This document shows positions 9,032 to 17,190 of a stretch of DNA of 64,000 bases, one piece after another. How positions within the stretch are numbered: position 1 is the first letter of the stretch; each line of letters starts with the position of its first letter. The notes beneath the pieces were generated by a model that was given only the letters and a program-made list of their open reading frames with translations, did not search any database and was not told the DNA's origin. A program made the translations under genes and the position numbers. Source of the stretch: Micromonospora thermarum (lineage in GTDB: Bacteria > Actinomycetota > Actinomycetes > Mycobacteriales > Micromonosporaceae); assembly GCF_012034245.1 (NCBI RefSeq), contig NZ_JAATEO010000001.1:62001-126000 (forward strand), given 5' to 3'.

Positions 9032-9772
9032 ATGACTGTCTTCCCCGCTCGACGAGCCGTACCGTCGCCCCGGGCACTGCCGCCCGTCGCGGTGCCGCAC
9101 CCCCGAACGGAGCCCCAGGGCGTTCTCAGCCCGGCCCGTCCGTCCCCGTTGGAGTGGGCCCGCCGCCTGCGGGCGGAGCGCGGGGCCCGGCGGCTGGAGG
9201 CGGCCGGCGCGCGGGCGCTGGGCCAGCTCGACCACCTGGGGCCCGCCTGGCACGTCATCGAGTGGCCCCGCACCGACGCCACCGACCTGCTGCGCGACCA
9301 GGCGGGTGACGACCGCGCCGGCTTCCTCGCCATCGGCCCGAGCGGCCTCTACGCGGTCACCGTCGCCGACCACGGCCGGGCCCGCGTGCTGGTGGCCGGC
9401 GACGTCGTGCAGATCAACGGCAAGCGCCCGCCGTACGTGGCCGAGGCCCGCCGCGACGCCAAACGGGCGAGCAAGGCCCTCTCCGACGCGGTGGGGCTGC
9501 CGATCCCGGTGACGCCGGTGCTGACCTTCGTCGGCTCCGGCGTGATCAGCGTCTACGGCCTTCCGAAGGACTGCCTGATGGCGACCCACCGGGAGCTGGA
9601 CCGGCTGCTCGTCGCCGCGGGCAACCGGATCAGCCCGGCCACCGCCGAGAAGCTCTCCCGGGTCGCCCAACATCCGGCCACCTGGCTCAACGGCACCTAC
9701 CGCCCGACCGCCGACTACCGGTGGTACGAGGAGGGCCGAACGGCCGCTGACAAGCCGGTCGGCCGGCGGTAA
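9032..9772 (+). CDS. NERD-like (nuclease-related domain) hypothetical protein
   Basis: 246 residues from ATG 9032 with GGAGG at 9022-9026. The first 60 residues are proline/arginine-rich and probably disordered. The core (residues 60-200) has a hydrophobic strand pattern like the NERD domain: [42 protein letters not shown] as a typical NERD hairpin, then a helix of [12 protein letters not shown] and the strand [11 protein letters not shown]. The clear DxK nuclease residues of the fold are not obvious, so catalytic activity is uncertain. No signal peptide. The function is unknown; the assignment rests on pattern only. Confidence 0.6.
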   Translation: MTVFPARRAVPSPRALPPVAVPHPRTEPQGVLSPARPSPLEWARRLRAERGARRLEAAGARALGQLDHLGPAWHVIEWPRTDATDLLRDQAGDDRAGFLAIGPSGLYAVTVADHGRARVLVAGDVVQINGKRPPYVAEARRDAKRASKALSDAVGLPIPVTPVLTFVGSGVISVYGLPKDCLMATHRELDRLLVAAGNRISPATAEKLSRVAQHPATWLNGTYRPTADYRWYEEGRTAADKPVGRR

Positions 9773-9948
9773 CGTCAGCCGCGACGCCACGCGGCCCGGG
9801 TCGGATCGGCACCCGCCGGTCGCGCCGTCGCCGGCCGCCCGGTCAGGGCCTGGATCACCACCCGGCGGCCCGGTGACCCCGGCGCGGTCAGCGGCCGACC
9901 CCCGGACCAGCTAGCGTGGACAGACCGTCGGTGTACATAGGAGGCTCG

Positions 9949-10407
9949 GTGGCCCACGTCGAACTTTCGCTCTCGGAAGTGTTCGTGCCGACGGCAGGGA
10001 CATCGCCAGAGCAGGGGTCCGACAACGTTGGGCAGTGGTCCTCGACGGTCTCCCGGGCGGACGAGCCATGCCTGCTGATCGACGCCGAGACCCGGGTGGT
10101 CGCCGTCTCCGCGTCCGGGTGCGAGCTGCTCTGCCTGGGCGCCCCGCGGGACGTGATCGGGCGACCGTTGCTCGACGGCAGCCTGCGGCTGCTCGACTTC
10201 ACCGCCAACCGGGGCGAGCTGACCGAGCCGGAGATCGACAAGATCCCGCCGCTGCTCGCCCTCTCCTCGGGTCGCCTGGCCCGGGGGCTGCTCCGGGTCC
10301 AGGGGGCATCGCCGGACGCGCCCGACGCCACCGTCGACGCGATCTCCACCCCCGTCCTCACGGATGGGGAGGTCGCCGGCTCCCTCACCTTCTTCTCCGA
10401 GGTCTGA
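9949..10407 (+). CDS. PAS-domain-like hypothetical protein
   Basis: 152 residues from GTG 9949, selected by the strong ribosome binding site AGGAGG 8 nt upstream; a GTG at 9916 lies in frame but lacks one. After a 35-residue N-terminal tail, residues 40-145 resemble a lone PAS fold (CLLIDAETRVVAVSASGCELLCLG, DVIGRPLLDGSLRLLDFT, ending in the strand GEVAGSLTFFSEV). No effector domain is present. It may be a ligand-sensing or protein-binding module. TAGCGT at 9912-9917 could be its -10 box, giving a leader of about 25 nt. Confidence 0.65.
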   Translation: MAHVELSLSEVFVPTAGTSPEQGSDNVGQWSSTVSRADEPCLLIDAETRVVAVSASGCELLCLGAPRDVIGRPLLDGSLRLLDFTANRGELTEPEIDKIPPLLALSSGRLARGLLRVQGASPDAPDATVDAISTPVLTDGEVAGSLTFFSEV

Positions 10408-10470
10408 CCTGCGTCGGCGTGTGGCGTGCGCCGCACGCGCCGAAGGTGGGGTACGCGCTCGCCGAGGCCG

Positions 10471-10476
10471 TAAGGT
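10471..10476 (+). promoter_or_regulatory. -10 element TAAGGT
   Basis: TAAGGT ends 6 nt before ATG 10483 of the ACT-domain gene, with no Shine-Dalgarno in between. Confidence 0.6.
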
Positions 10477-10482
10477 GCCCTC

Positions 10483-10890
10483 ATGCTCGATATCGCTCTG
10501 CTGCCGGGTGAGTACGCCGTCTGCCGCCTCGCGGCCGGCTCCGCCCTGCCGCCCGCCCTGCCGCCCGCCCTGTCGGGCGGCCTGAGCGACGGCGATGTCG
10601 TCACGGTGAGCTGGACCGCCGACGGGGTCTCGGTGATCTGCCCCGCCGACCGGGCGCCCGAGCAGGCCGTCGTGGAGACCGCCTGGCGCTGCCTGCGGGT
10701 GGCGGGCCCGCTCGACCTCGCCGTCTCCGGCACCCTGGCCGCGCTGGTCGACCCGCTGGCCGAGGCCCGGGTCAGTGTGGTCGCGTTCTCCACCTACGAC
10801 ACCGACTACCTGCTGGTCCCCGCGGTACGCCTGGACGAGGCCGTCACGGCCCTGGACCGGGCCGGGCACCGCGTGCTCACCGGGCCGTGA
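10483..10890 (+). CDS. ACT-domain protein (CASTOR-like)
   Basis: 135 residues with two ACT-like halves. The second half is the clearest: ETAWRCLRVAGPLDLAVSGTLAALVDPLAEARVSVVAFSTYDTDYLLVPAVRLDEAVTALDRAGHRVL matches the ACT-fold pattern seen in small stand-alone amino-acid-binding proteins. The first half starts MLDIALLPGEYAVCRL. A low-complexity PPALPPAL stretch sits between the strands at about residues 24-30. Such proteins bind amino acids and regulate, but no partner is visible. pheA, another ACT-containing gene, is two genes downstream. Confidence 0.75.
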   Translation: MLDIALLPGEYAVCRLAAGSALPPALPPALSGGLSDGDVVTVSWTADGVSVICPADRAPEQAVVETAWRCLRVAGPLDLAVSGTLAALVDPLAEARVSVVAFSTYDTDYLLVPAVRLDEAVTALDRAGHRVLTGP

Positions 10891-11037
10891 CGCCACGTCG
10901 CGGCGCGAACCGGCGAGGCGCGGCCGGGCGGTGACGCCGGCACCGGCTCCGGCTTCACCCGGCCGCCGGATGCTCCTACGATGGGCACGGCCTGCCCCGG
11001 CCGCAACGGTCAGCGTCGATGTCCTGAGGATCGGTCC

Positions 11038-11586
11038 GTGACGCCCACCCCGCCCCGCCGTGCCACCGCCCGTCCCCGTGCCGCTGTCGCCCTCCTGGCC
11101 GTGCTGCTGACGGCCGGCTGCGGCGCCCCACCCGAACTGCGGCAGCCCACACCCACCCGGGCCGCCCGGACCGCCACGCCGGGTCCCACCGGCACGCCCA
11201 CCGCCGTCCCGAGCCCGCCGTTGACCGGGCTTCCCGGGCTGCCGGGCACCGGGTCGACACCCTCCCCCGGCCTGGTCGCCGCCCCCTGCACCGCCGGCCC
11301 GTCCGGTCAGCGGATCACCGACCTGGTACGCGGGCGTGACGTGCTGCCCCGCAACGCCCGCGTCCAGGTGAAGACCGGCCCGCTCTGCGCCGACGACTGG
11401 CACTACACCGTCCTCGACGTGGCGGGCCACGAGCCGCTCCAGGTGGTCACCCGCGGCCCGGGCGGCGCACCTCGCCTGGTCACCGCCGGGACCGACGTCT
11501 GCACCGTGGAGGTGCGGGTCGCCGCCCCGGTCGGCGTCCGGACGCTGGCCTGCGACGCCGGCACGGCCCCCGCCTTCGGTGCGTAG
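11038..11586 (+). CDS. hypothetical lipoprotein
   Basis: 182 residues from GTG 11038 (GAGGA upstream). The N-terminus is a lipoprotein signal peptide: arginines, then a hydrophobic stretch AAVALLAVLLTAGCGAP with the lipobox LTAGC, so Cys about 26 would be lipidated. A Pro/Thr-rich linker (residues 30-75) precedes a small extracellular domain (residues 80-182) with four further cysteines (AAPCTAG, GPLCADD, TDVCTVE, TLACDAG) that could form two disulfides. I do not recognise the domain. The 3' end overlaps the promoter of pheA. Confidence 0.75.
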   Translation: MTPTPPRRATARPRAAVALLAVLLTAGCGAPPELRQPTPTRAARTATPGPTGTPTAVPSPPLTGLPGLPGTGSTPSPGLVAAPCTAGPSGQRITDLVRGRDVLPRNARVQVKTGPLCADDWHYTVLDVAGHEPLQVVTRGPGGAPRLVTAGTDVCTVEVRVAAPVGVRTLACDAGTAPAFGA

Positions 11587-11589
11587 GCT
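11584..11589 (+). promoter_or_regulatory. -10 element TAGGCT for pheA
   Basis: TAGGCT overlaps the stop codon of the lipoprotein gene and ends 6 nt before the pheA ATG at 11596. Confidence 0.6.
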
Positions 11590-11595
11590 GTCGCC

Positions 11596-12552
11596 ATGCC
11601 GGGAACACCGCCGACCCGCTTCGTCTACCTCGGGCCCGAGGGCACCTTCGCCGAGCAGGCGCTGCGCACCATCCCCGCCGCCGAGCGGGCCAACCGTACG
11701 CCCGCCCGCAGCGTCGGGGAGGCGCTGGAGAGCGTACGGGCCGGGGACGCGGACGCGGCGCTGGTGCCGCTGGAGAACTCGATCGGGGGCGCGGTCGGGG
11801 TGACCCTCGACGAACTGGCCGAGGGGGACCCGTTGGTGATCACCCGCGAGGTGATCCTGCCGGTGGAGTTCGTGCTCGGCGCCCGCCCCGGCACGTCACT
11901 GCCGGCGGTCCGCAGCGTCGCCGCCCACCCGCAGGCGTCCACCCAGTGTCGGAACTGGCTGCGTGCGCACCTGCCGGACGCCGTGGTGGTGGACGTCCTC
12001 TCCAACGGGGCGGCGGCGGCCGGCGCCGCGGCCGGCGAGTACGACGCGGCGATCTGTGCCCCGATCGGCGCGACCCGGCACCGGCTCGAGGTGCTGGCCG
12101 ACAAGATCGCCGACCATCCGGACGCGGTGACCCGGTTCGCGCTGGTGTCCCGGCCGGGTCCACCCCCGCCGCCGACCGGGGACGACGTGACCTCGCTGGC
12201 GGTCTACATCGCCCACGACCGGGTGGGGGCGCTGCTGTCGGTGCTGATGGAGCTGGCCGTCCGCGGGGTCAACCTGACGCGGATCGAGTCCCGTCCGACC
12301 GGTGAGGCGCTCGGCCGGTACGTGTTCTTCCTCGACTGCACCGGGCACGTGGCCGACGTACGCCTCGGCGAGGCGTTGCAGGGCCTGCGCCGGGTGTGCG
12401 CGGACGTCCGCTTCCTCGGGTCGTACCCCCGGCACCGCTGGACCGCGGCGGCGGGTGAGCGGCCGGTCCCCGCGCCGGCGGGGCTCTCCGACGCCGACTA
12501 TGCCGACGCCGCCGCGTGGCTGGCCCGGCTGCGCAGGGGCGACCTGACCTGA
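11596..12552 (+). CDS. pheA: prephenate dehydratase
   Basis: 318 residues. The enzyme decarboxylates and dehydrates prephenate to phenylpyruvate in phenylalanine synthesis. The catalytic domain starts YLGPEGTFAEQALR and contains the LVPLENSIGG loop, a VAAHPQASTQCRNWL motif, and the DHPDAVTRFALVSR segment with the conserved T-R-F triad. The regulatory ACT domain (about residues 200-280) has GALLSVLMELAVRGVNLTRIESRPT, including the ESRPT motif that binds phenylalanine for feedback inhibition. It is a monofunctional enzyme without chorismate mutase. A 35-residue C-terminal tail follows the ACT domain. Confidence 0.96.
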   Translation: MPGTPPTRFVYLGPEGTFAEQALRTIPAAERANRTPARSVGEALESVRAGDADAALVPLENSIGGAVGVTLDELAEGDPLVITREVILPVEFVLGARPGTSLPAVRSVAAHPQASTQCRNWLRAHLPDAVVVDVLSNGAAAAGAAAGEYDAAICAPIGATRHRLEVLADKIADHPDAVTRFALVSRPGPPPPPTGDDVTSLAVYIAHDRVGALLSVLMELAVRGVNLTRIESRPTGEALGRYVFFLDCTGHVADVRLGEALQGLRRVCADVRFLGSYPRHRWTAAAGERPVPAPAGLSDADYADAAAWLARLRRGDLT

Positions 12553-12570
12553 GCGTCCGCCCACAGGTGC

Positions 12571-12600
12571 CGGGGCGCACCGCGTTCGCGGCGCGCCCCG
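12571..12600. terminator. GC-rich hairpin between pheA and the AIM24 gene
   Basis: CGGGGCGC...GCGCCCCG arms with an inner CGCG-TT-CGCG stem lie between convergent genes. It could terminate in both directions; no T-run is present. Confidence 0.55.
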
Positions 12601-12607
12601 ACGGGCG

Positions 12608-13330
12608 TCAGCTCAGCAGGCCACCGAGGAGGCCGCCCTGCTGCTCCTGGGCGCCGCTGCCCATGATCGGCGGCTCCTCGGAGGGCTGGACGACCACGAA
12701 GCCCTGCCCGGCGAAGCTCATCGTGAACGCCTCACCGGTACGCCGGCCGAGCAGGGTGCCCAGGCCGAGCTGCTCCGCCCGGTGGTAGCCGGTCTGGAGG
12801 TTGGCGGACCAGCAGACCGCCGCCTGCGGGTCGACGTAGGTGGGGGCGTCGACGTTGAGGACGACGGGCGTGCCCTTGGTCGTGATGGCGATCCGGCCGT
12901 GGCCGCTGAAGACGCAGTTGAACAGGCCGGACGACGAGGCCATGCCGGCGCCGCCGACCATGCGGATGTCGTACTGGAGGGTGGAGTCGAAGGCGAGCAC
13001 GCTCGATCCGTTGATCGAGAGGGCGTCGCCCGGCTCCAGCTCGATGATGTGCACGTCCTTGGCGAAGTCGGCCAGGAAGACGTCGCCCTGACCGGTGACC
13101 TTCATCAGCGGGACGCCCTCGCCGGTGAGCTTCTGCTTGAGGAACTTGCCGAGCCCGCCGGAGCCGAGTGCCTGGAACTGCACGTGCCCCTGGTAGGCCA
13201 CCATCGACCCGACCCGGGCCATCGCCTCACCGTTGAGTTCGATCTTGAGCATCTTGGAGTTCTGCAGCCGCATACCGGGCTGTGCGGACTCCTTCTCCAG
13301 ATTCTCGGAGGAGAAGAGCTCGCTGCGCAT
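12608..13330 (-). CDS. AIM24 family protein
   Basis: 240 residues from ATG 13330, preceded by GGAGG. The AIM24 fold is a double beta-barrel; typical pieces are NSKMLKIELNGEAMARVGSMVAYQGHVQFQ, FLKQKLTGEGVPLMKVTGQGDVFLAD, HIIELEPGDALSINGSSVLAFDSTLQYDIRMV and AVCWSANLQTGYH. A glycine-rich tail GAQEQQGGLLGGLLS ends the protein. Bacterial members are soluble and of unknown biochemical role; the eukaryotic namesake affects mitochondrial inner-membrane organisation. It is convergent with pheA. Confidence 0.9.
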   Translation of the reverse strand: MRSELFSSENLEKESAQPGMRLQNSKMLKIELNGEAMARVGSMVAYQGHVQFQALGSGGLGKFLKQKLTGEGVPLMKVTGQGDVFLADFAKDVHIIELEPGDALSINGSSVLAFDSTLQYDIRMVGGAGMASSSGLFNCVFSGHGRIAITTKGTPVVLNVDAPTYVDPQAAVCWSANLQTGYHRAEQLGLGTLLGRRTGEAFTMSFAGQGFVVVQPSEEPPIMGSGAQEQQGGLLGGLLS

Positions 13331-13458
13331 GGACGTGCCTCCTACAGTTCGCGGTGCCTTGGGCCCGACGGTAGGTCAGCAGCGCAACGGGCGGCCATCG
13401 GCTGACCGGAGCGTCAGCGGCTGCCGGGAAACCCCGGGGGCGGGTGTCCCGACAGCCT

Positions 13459-13809
13459 CTAGCCCCAGCCCAGCTCGTGCAGGCGGTGGTCGTCGATGCC
13501 GAAGTGGTGGGCGATCTCGTGGACCACGGTGATCGCGACCTCGTCCACCACGTCGTGCTCGGTGTCGCAGAGGCGCAGGATCGGGTTGCGGTAGATGAGG
13601 ATGCGGTCCGGCAGCACACCCGAGTAGTCCCAGCCCCGCTCGGTCAGCGCGTGCCCCTCGTAGAGGCCGAGCAGGTCCTCACCCGGGGGCGGGTCGTCCT
13701 CGACCAGGATGACCACGTTGCTCATGAGGGCGAGCAGTTCCTCCGGGACCTCGTCGAGTGCCTCGCCGACCAGTTCCTCGAACCGCTCCCGGCTCATCTC
13801 CACCGCCAC
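13459..13809 (-). CDS. zincin-like metallopeptidase family protein
   Basis: 116 residues. The zinc-binding helix is clear near the C-terminus: VVHEIAHHFGIDD, an HExxH motif with a third ligand probably at HRLHELGW. The N-terminal half has the family pattern FEELVGEALDEVPEELLALMSNVVILVEDDPPP and LLGLYEGHALTERGWDYSGVLPDRILIYRNPILRL. These short actinobacterial proteins (the zincin_1 family) are predicted peptidases, but no substrate is established. The start is GTG 13809; an ATG at 13797 in the same frame is possible, and neither has a clear ribosome binding site. Confidence 0.87.
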   Translation of the reverse strand: MAVEMSRERFEELVGEALDEVPEELLALMSNVVILVEDDPPPGEDLLGLYEGHALTERGWDYSGVLPDRILIYRNPILRLCDTEHDVVDEVAITVVHEIAHHFGIDDHRLHELGWG

Positions 13810-13871
13810 ACCCCCATTCTGCCCACCGACCGACGCCCGCGAGATCCCCGCGTTCGCCGGGTACGGTGCCG

Positions 13872-13932
13872 CGCACTTTCACGGAAAGAGGCCCATCCGT
13901 CGCCGGATGGCCACTCCTTCCGTGAAAGTGCG
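13872..13932. repeat. 61-bp palindromic element with GCACTTTC arms
   Basis: Perfect 15-bp terminal arms (13872-13886 and 13918-13932, CGCACTTTCACGGAA and complement) flank an inner CCATCCG/CGGATGG stem. It lies in the 154-bp gap between two minus-strand genes. It shares the GCACTTTC core with the element at 38010-38082, so both may belong to one intergenic repeat family; it could also act as a terminator for the osmC-type gene. Confidence 0.7.
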
Positions 13933-13963
13933 GCGAGTGCCGGGTGGTGTGGGCGCCCGGGTG

Positions 13964-14395
13964 TCAGGACGTGAGGCGGGCGCTCAGGGTGATCTGGGCG
14001 CCCGGCGAGAGCAGGCGGGAGATCGGGCAGTTCTCCTTGGCGGCCTCGGCGAGCTTGGTGAACTGCGCCTCGTCCATGCCGGGCACCTGGCCGACCGTCT
14101 CCAGGTCGATCCGGGTGACGGACATGCCGGCGTCGGTCTTGTCGAAGTGCACCTTGGCGGTGGTGTCCACCGAGGTGCCGGTCGCGCCGGCGTCGGCGAG
14201 TTGCTTGGAGAGGGCCATCGAGAAGCAGCCGGCGTGCGCGGCGCCGATCAACTCCTCCGGGTTGGTGCCCTCGCCCTCCTCGAAGCGCGACTTGAAGGAG
14301 TAGTTCCCCTCCAGGCCGCCCTTGCCGGTGCGGACGGTGCCGGACCCCTCGGTGAGGTTGCCCTGCCAACGTGCGGAAGCGGTACGGATAGGCAT
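13964..14395 (-). CDS. OsmC family peroxiredoxin
   Basis: 143 residues from ATG 14395; the open frame extends upstream without support. OsmC-type proteins reduce organic hydroperoxides with a two-cysteine mechanism. The first catalytic cysteine is in AAHAGCFSMALSKQL and the second in AAKENCPISRLL, both intact. The N-terminal strands IRTASARWQGNLTEGSGTVRTGKGG and the NPEELIGA helix match the family, with length as expected. TAGCGT 7 nt upstream marks a leaderless transcript. Subtype (OsmC versus Ohr) is most consistent with OsmC. Confidence 0.93.
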   Translation of the reverse strand: MPIRTASARWQGNLTEGSGTVRTGKGGLEGNYSFKSRFEEGEGTNPEELIGAAHAGCFSMALSKQLADAGATGTSVDTTAKVHFDKTDAGMSVTRIDLETVGQVPGMDEAQFTKLAEAAKENCPISRLLSPGAQITLSARLTS

Positions 14396-14402
14396 GCACC
14401 CG

Positions 14403-14408
14403 ACGCTA
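14403..14408 (-). promoter_or_regulatory. -10 element TAGCGT for the OsmC gene
   Basis: TAGCGT on the minus strand ends 7 nt before the ATG at 14395. Confidence 0.6.
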
Positions 14409-14530
14409 GCCGAAAGCGGACGCCGGGGCGACCGACCGGCGCACCCGCCGGTCGCGTACCGCCCGCCGGTCGCCGCCTGTGTCATGATTCCGCCCAGAGG
14501 CTGGCGTCAGCGCGGAAGGGGTGTCCCCCG

Positions 14531-15250
14531 ATGTCCCAGGACCTCCCCATCCCCCGACAGGAAGACCGGTCCGACGACGGTGCCGCCGTCGTGGAGTGGG
14601 GCGGGTCGGATCCGCGGCCGCCCGGCCGGGCCGGGCGGCTTCTCACCGGCCTCGCCCGGGACCGCCGCCTGCCCTTCGTCCTCGCTGGCCTCGGGGCGGC
14701 GGCCGGCCTGGCGTCGCTGATCGGGGAGTGGGTGGTACTGACCATGCCGGCCGCCGGGCCCGACGGTGGCTCGCTCCGCCTCCCCGAGGGGGTCTCCAAC
14801 GTCGGCGGGTTCGGCGGCGCGTACCTGGCCGGCCTGCTCGCGCTGGTGGTGGCGGTCGCGCTCGCCCTGCGGGGCACCGGGTCGGCCCGGCCGAACGCCC
14901 GCACCGCCGGCCTGGCGCTGGCCGGGGCGCTGCTTGCCGTGCTCACCGCCACGGCCGTGACGATCGGCGACGCCGACATGCGCGCCCTCTACTACGGCGG
15001 CCAGGACGGATTCGCCATCGAGTACGGACGCGGGCTGGTCGCCGCATTTCTGGCCTGCGCGTTGCTGGGAGCGGCGCTTCTGCCCACCCCGTCCGCCGCC
15101 GCGCCCGCCGGCGAGACGGAGAGCGGTGAGCCGATCCCGCCGCCCCGGCGCCGCTCCCGGCGGGACGACCCCGGCGAGTCCCTGCCGCCCCCGGCCGACC
15201 TCACCGTCGGGCCCGCCATCCCGTTCACCCGCCCGGAACCGCCGATCTGA
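14531..15250 (+). CDS. hypothetical membrane protein
   Basis: 239 residues from ATG 14531 (GGAAGGGG about 10 nt upstream). An acidic cytoplasmic N-terminus of about 45 residues precedes four predicted membrane helices: LPFVLAGLGAAAGLASLIGEWVVL, AYLAGLLALVVAVALAL, AGLALAGALLAVLTATAVTI and GLVAAFLACALLGAALL. A 55-residue Pro/Arg/Asp-rich cytoplasmic tail follows (PIPPPRRRSRRDDPGES). I do not recognise a family. The gene stands alone, on the opposite strand to the OsmC gene. Confidence 0.75.
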   Translation: MSQDLPIPRQEDRSDDGAAVVEWGGSDPRPPGRAGRLLTGLARDRRLPFVLAGLGAAAGLASLIGEWVVLTMPAAGPDGGSLRLPEGVSNVGGFGGAYLAGLLALVVAVALALRGTGSARPNARTAGLALAGALLAVLTATAVTIGDADMRALYYGGQDGFAIEYGRGLVAAFLACALLGAALLPTPSAAAPAGETESGEPIPPPRRRSRRDDPGESLPPPADLTVGPAIPFTRPEPPI

Positions 15251-15481
15251 GTCGGGCGGCAGCGCCTGGGCCTTCGTCCACGCGATGTGCCTCCGGGCAG
15301 CATCGACACGTCGGCGGCCGCCCGGCGCCGTCACCACAGGGCAGACGTTCCCCGTTGGCACCGGATTCGTCTGATCGCCATGGTTGGGACCGCTTTCGCG
15401 AGGTACGGTTGCTGCCCGCCGTCACGCCGGGTCACACGACCGGAACGGCTGGCCGCGACGGCGGCGGGCGAAGGAGGAACG

Positions 15482-16303
15482 ATGACCCGCCCGGGCCTGC
15501 CCAAGCTGATCGCCACCGATCTGGACGGGACGCTCGTCCGTAGCGACGAGACCGTCTCCGCGTACACCCACGAGGTGCTCGACCGGGTGCGGGCCGCCGG
15601 CATCCCGGTGGTCGGCGCGACCGGTCGCGGTCCCCGGCTCACCGAACTGACCCGCAACGACATCCGTGCCGCGGACTTCCTGGTGATGGCCGGCGGCGGA
15701 CGGGTGGTCGACCAGAGCGATCCGAGCGGGCCGGTGGTGCTGCGCGACGAGCGCCTCCCCGGCGCCGTCCTGGCCGGGCTGCTGGCCGACCTGGAGGCCG
15801 AGGTCGGCCCGCTGACCGTGATGGTGGAGGCGTCGGACGAGCACGACGCGCCGCTCTGGGGTGACTACCACCCGAGCTGGCCGTACCAGGACCGGTTCGA
15901 GGCGCGCACCCGCACCGAATGCCTCTCCCGGGATGTGATCAAGGCCTTCGCCCGTACCGCCGACCACCACGTCGACGAGCTGCTCGACGTGGCCCGGCGG
16001 ATCGTCCCGGCGGAGGTCGCCACGCTCACCCAGGCCGGGCTCGGCTTCGTCGAGATCTGCCCGCCGGGCGTCGACAAGGCGACCGGGCTCACCGTGGTGG
16101 CGGAGCGGCTCGGCGTCGACCCGGCGGAGGTGCTGGTCTTCGGCGACCAGCCCAACGACCTGCCGATGTTCGACTGGGCCGGCTGGGCCCGGGTGGCGGT
16201 CGCCAACGCCCACCCGGCGGTCCGCGCGGCGGCCGACGAGACGACCCTGCGCAACGACGACGACGGGGTGGCGGTGTACCTCGACCGACTACTCTCCCGC
16301 TGA
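15482..16303 (+). CDS. HAD-superfamily phosphatase (Cof-like)
   Basis: 273 residues from ATG 15482 with GGAGG upstream. Motif I is DLDGTLVRSDE, motif II VVGATGRG, and the C-terminal motif IV is VFGDQPNDLPMFDWAG, with KATGL as the conserved lysine before it. The large C2B-type cap between residues 85 and 190 places it in the Cof group, which dephosphorylates sugar phosphates or cofactors. The stop overlaps the start of the next gene (TGATG), so translation is coupled. A TACGGT at about 15403 could be the promoter, giving a 70-nt leader. Confidence 0.92.
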   Translation: MTRPGLPKLIATDLDGTLVRSDETVSAYTHEVLDRVRAAGIPVVGATGRGPRLTELTRNDIRAADFLVMAGGGRVVDQSDPSGPVVLRDERLPGAVLAGLLADLEAEVGPLTVMVEASDEHDAPLWGDYHPSWPYQDRFEARTRTECLSRDVIKAFARTADHHVDELLDVARRIVPAEVATLTQAGLGFVEICPPGVDKATGLTVVAERLGVDPAEVLVFGDQPNDLPMFDWAGWARVAVANAHPAVRAAADETTLRNDDDGVAVYLDRLLSR

Positions 16304-17115
16304 TGGGAGAGCCACCCCGCCTGGTCGCCACGGACATCGACGGCACGCTGCTGCGCGACGACCGGACGCTGAGTCCGCACACCGCCGACGTACTGGCCCG
16401 GATCTCCGTGCGCGGCACGCCGGTCGTGCTGGTCACCGGCCGCCCCATCCGCTGGCTCAAGCTGGTGTACGAGCAGCTCGCCGAGCCGCTGCCGGCGATC
16501 TGCGCCAACGGCGCCGTGGTCTACGACCCGGTGGCGGACGAGGTGCTGCGGGCCGACCCGCTCGCCCCGGAACTGCTCGCCGAGGTGGCCCGGCGGCTGC
16601 GCGCCGAGGTGCCCGAGGTGACCTTCGCGGTGGAGATCGTCGACAGCCGGGAGATGCGGCACGAGGCGCACTACCCGCTGCGGTGGGACGCCGACCACGC
16701 CGCGATCCGGGCCGTCGAGACCCCGGAGGAGCTGCTCGCCGCGCCCGCGGTGAAGCTGCTGGCCCGCGCCGGGGAGCAGGACCCGGACGCGTTCGTCGCG
16801 CTGGTGGCCGGGGCGCTGGCGGGGCTGGCCGAGGCGACGCACTCGTCGTACTCGGGGTTGGTCGAGATCTCCGCCGCCGGCGTGACCAAGGCGGCCGGCC
16901 TGGCCTGGTACTGCTCCCGGCACGGGATCGACGCCGCCGACGTGCTGGCCTTCGGTGACATGCCGAACGACGTGCCGATGCTCACCTGGGCGGGCCGGGG
17001 CGTCGCGGTCGCCAACGCGCACCGCGCCGTCCTGGAGATCGCCGACGATGTCACCACGGCGAACACCGCCGACGGTGTCGCCGCGTACCTGGAGCGGGTC
17101 TTCGGGCTGGACTGA
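16303..17115 (+). CDS. HAD-superfamily phosphatase (Cof-like), tandem paralogue
   Basis: 270 residues; its ATG overlaps the previous stop. HAD motifs are intact: motif I DIDGTLLRDDR, motif II VLVTGRP, the KAAGLAWYC lysine motif, and motif IV AFGDMPNDVPMLTWAG. It shares architecture and several motif-flanking stretches with its upstream neighbour, consistent with an old tandem duplication followed by change of the cap, where substrate choice is made. The substrate is unknown. Confidence 0.92.
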   Translation: MGEPPRLVATDIDGTLLRDDRTLSPHTADVLARISVRGTPVVLVTGRPIRWLKLVYEQLAEPLPAICANGAVVYDPVADEVLRADPLAPELLAEVARRLRAEVPEVTFAVEIVDSREMRHEAHYPLRWDADHAAIRAVETPEELLAAPAVKLLARAGEQDPDAFVALVAGALAGLAEATHSSYSGLVEISAAGVTKAAGLAWYCSRHGIDAADVLAFGDMPNDVPMLTWAGRGVAVANAHRAVLEIADDVTTANTADGVAAYLERVFGLD

Positions 17116-17143
17116 GCGGCCGGCTCCGGGCCGGCCGCTCAGT
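17111..17143. terminator. bidirectional hairpin terminator
   Basis: A 14-bp perfect stem (17111-17124 and 17130-17143; ACTGAGCGGCCGGC and complement, loop TCCGG) contains the stop of the HAD gene and faces the convergent bpa gene. Confidence 0.7.
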
Positions 17144-17190
17144 CACGAGGCCGAGCCCGCCGGTGCCGGGCGGGCCTGGCGGAACGGGCC

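Noticed and set aside
8822..9790. N-terminal extension of the arcA frame (frame open to 9790)
   Set aside because: The extension overlaps the NERD-like gene on the other strand, has no similarity to arginine deiminases, and TACGCT marks the start at 8821.
9775..11430. 551-codon minus-strand open frame
   Set aside because: Runs antisense to three + strand genes with recognisable features; no motif of its own.
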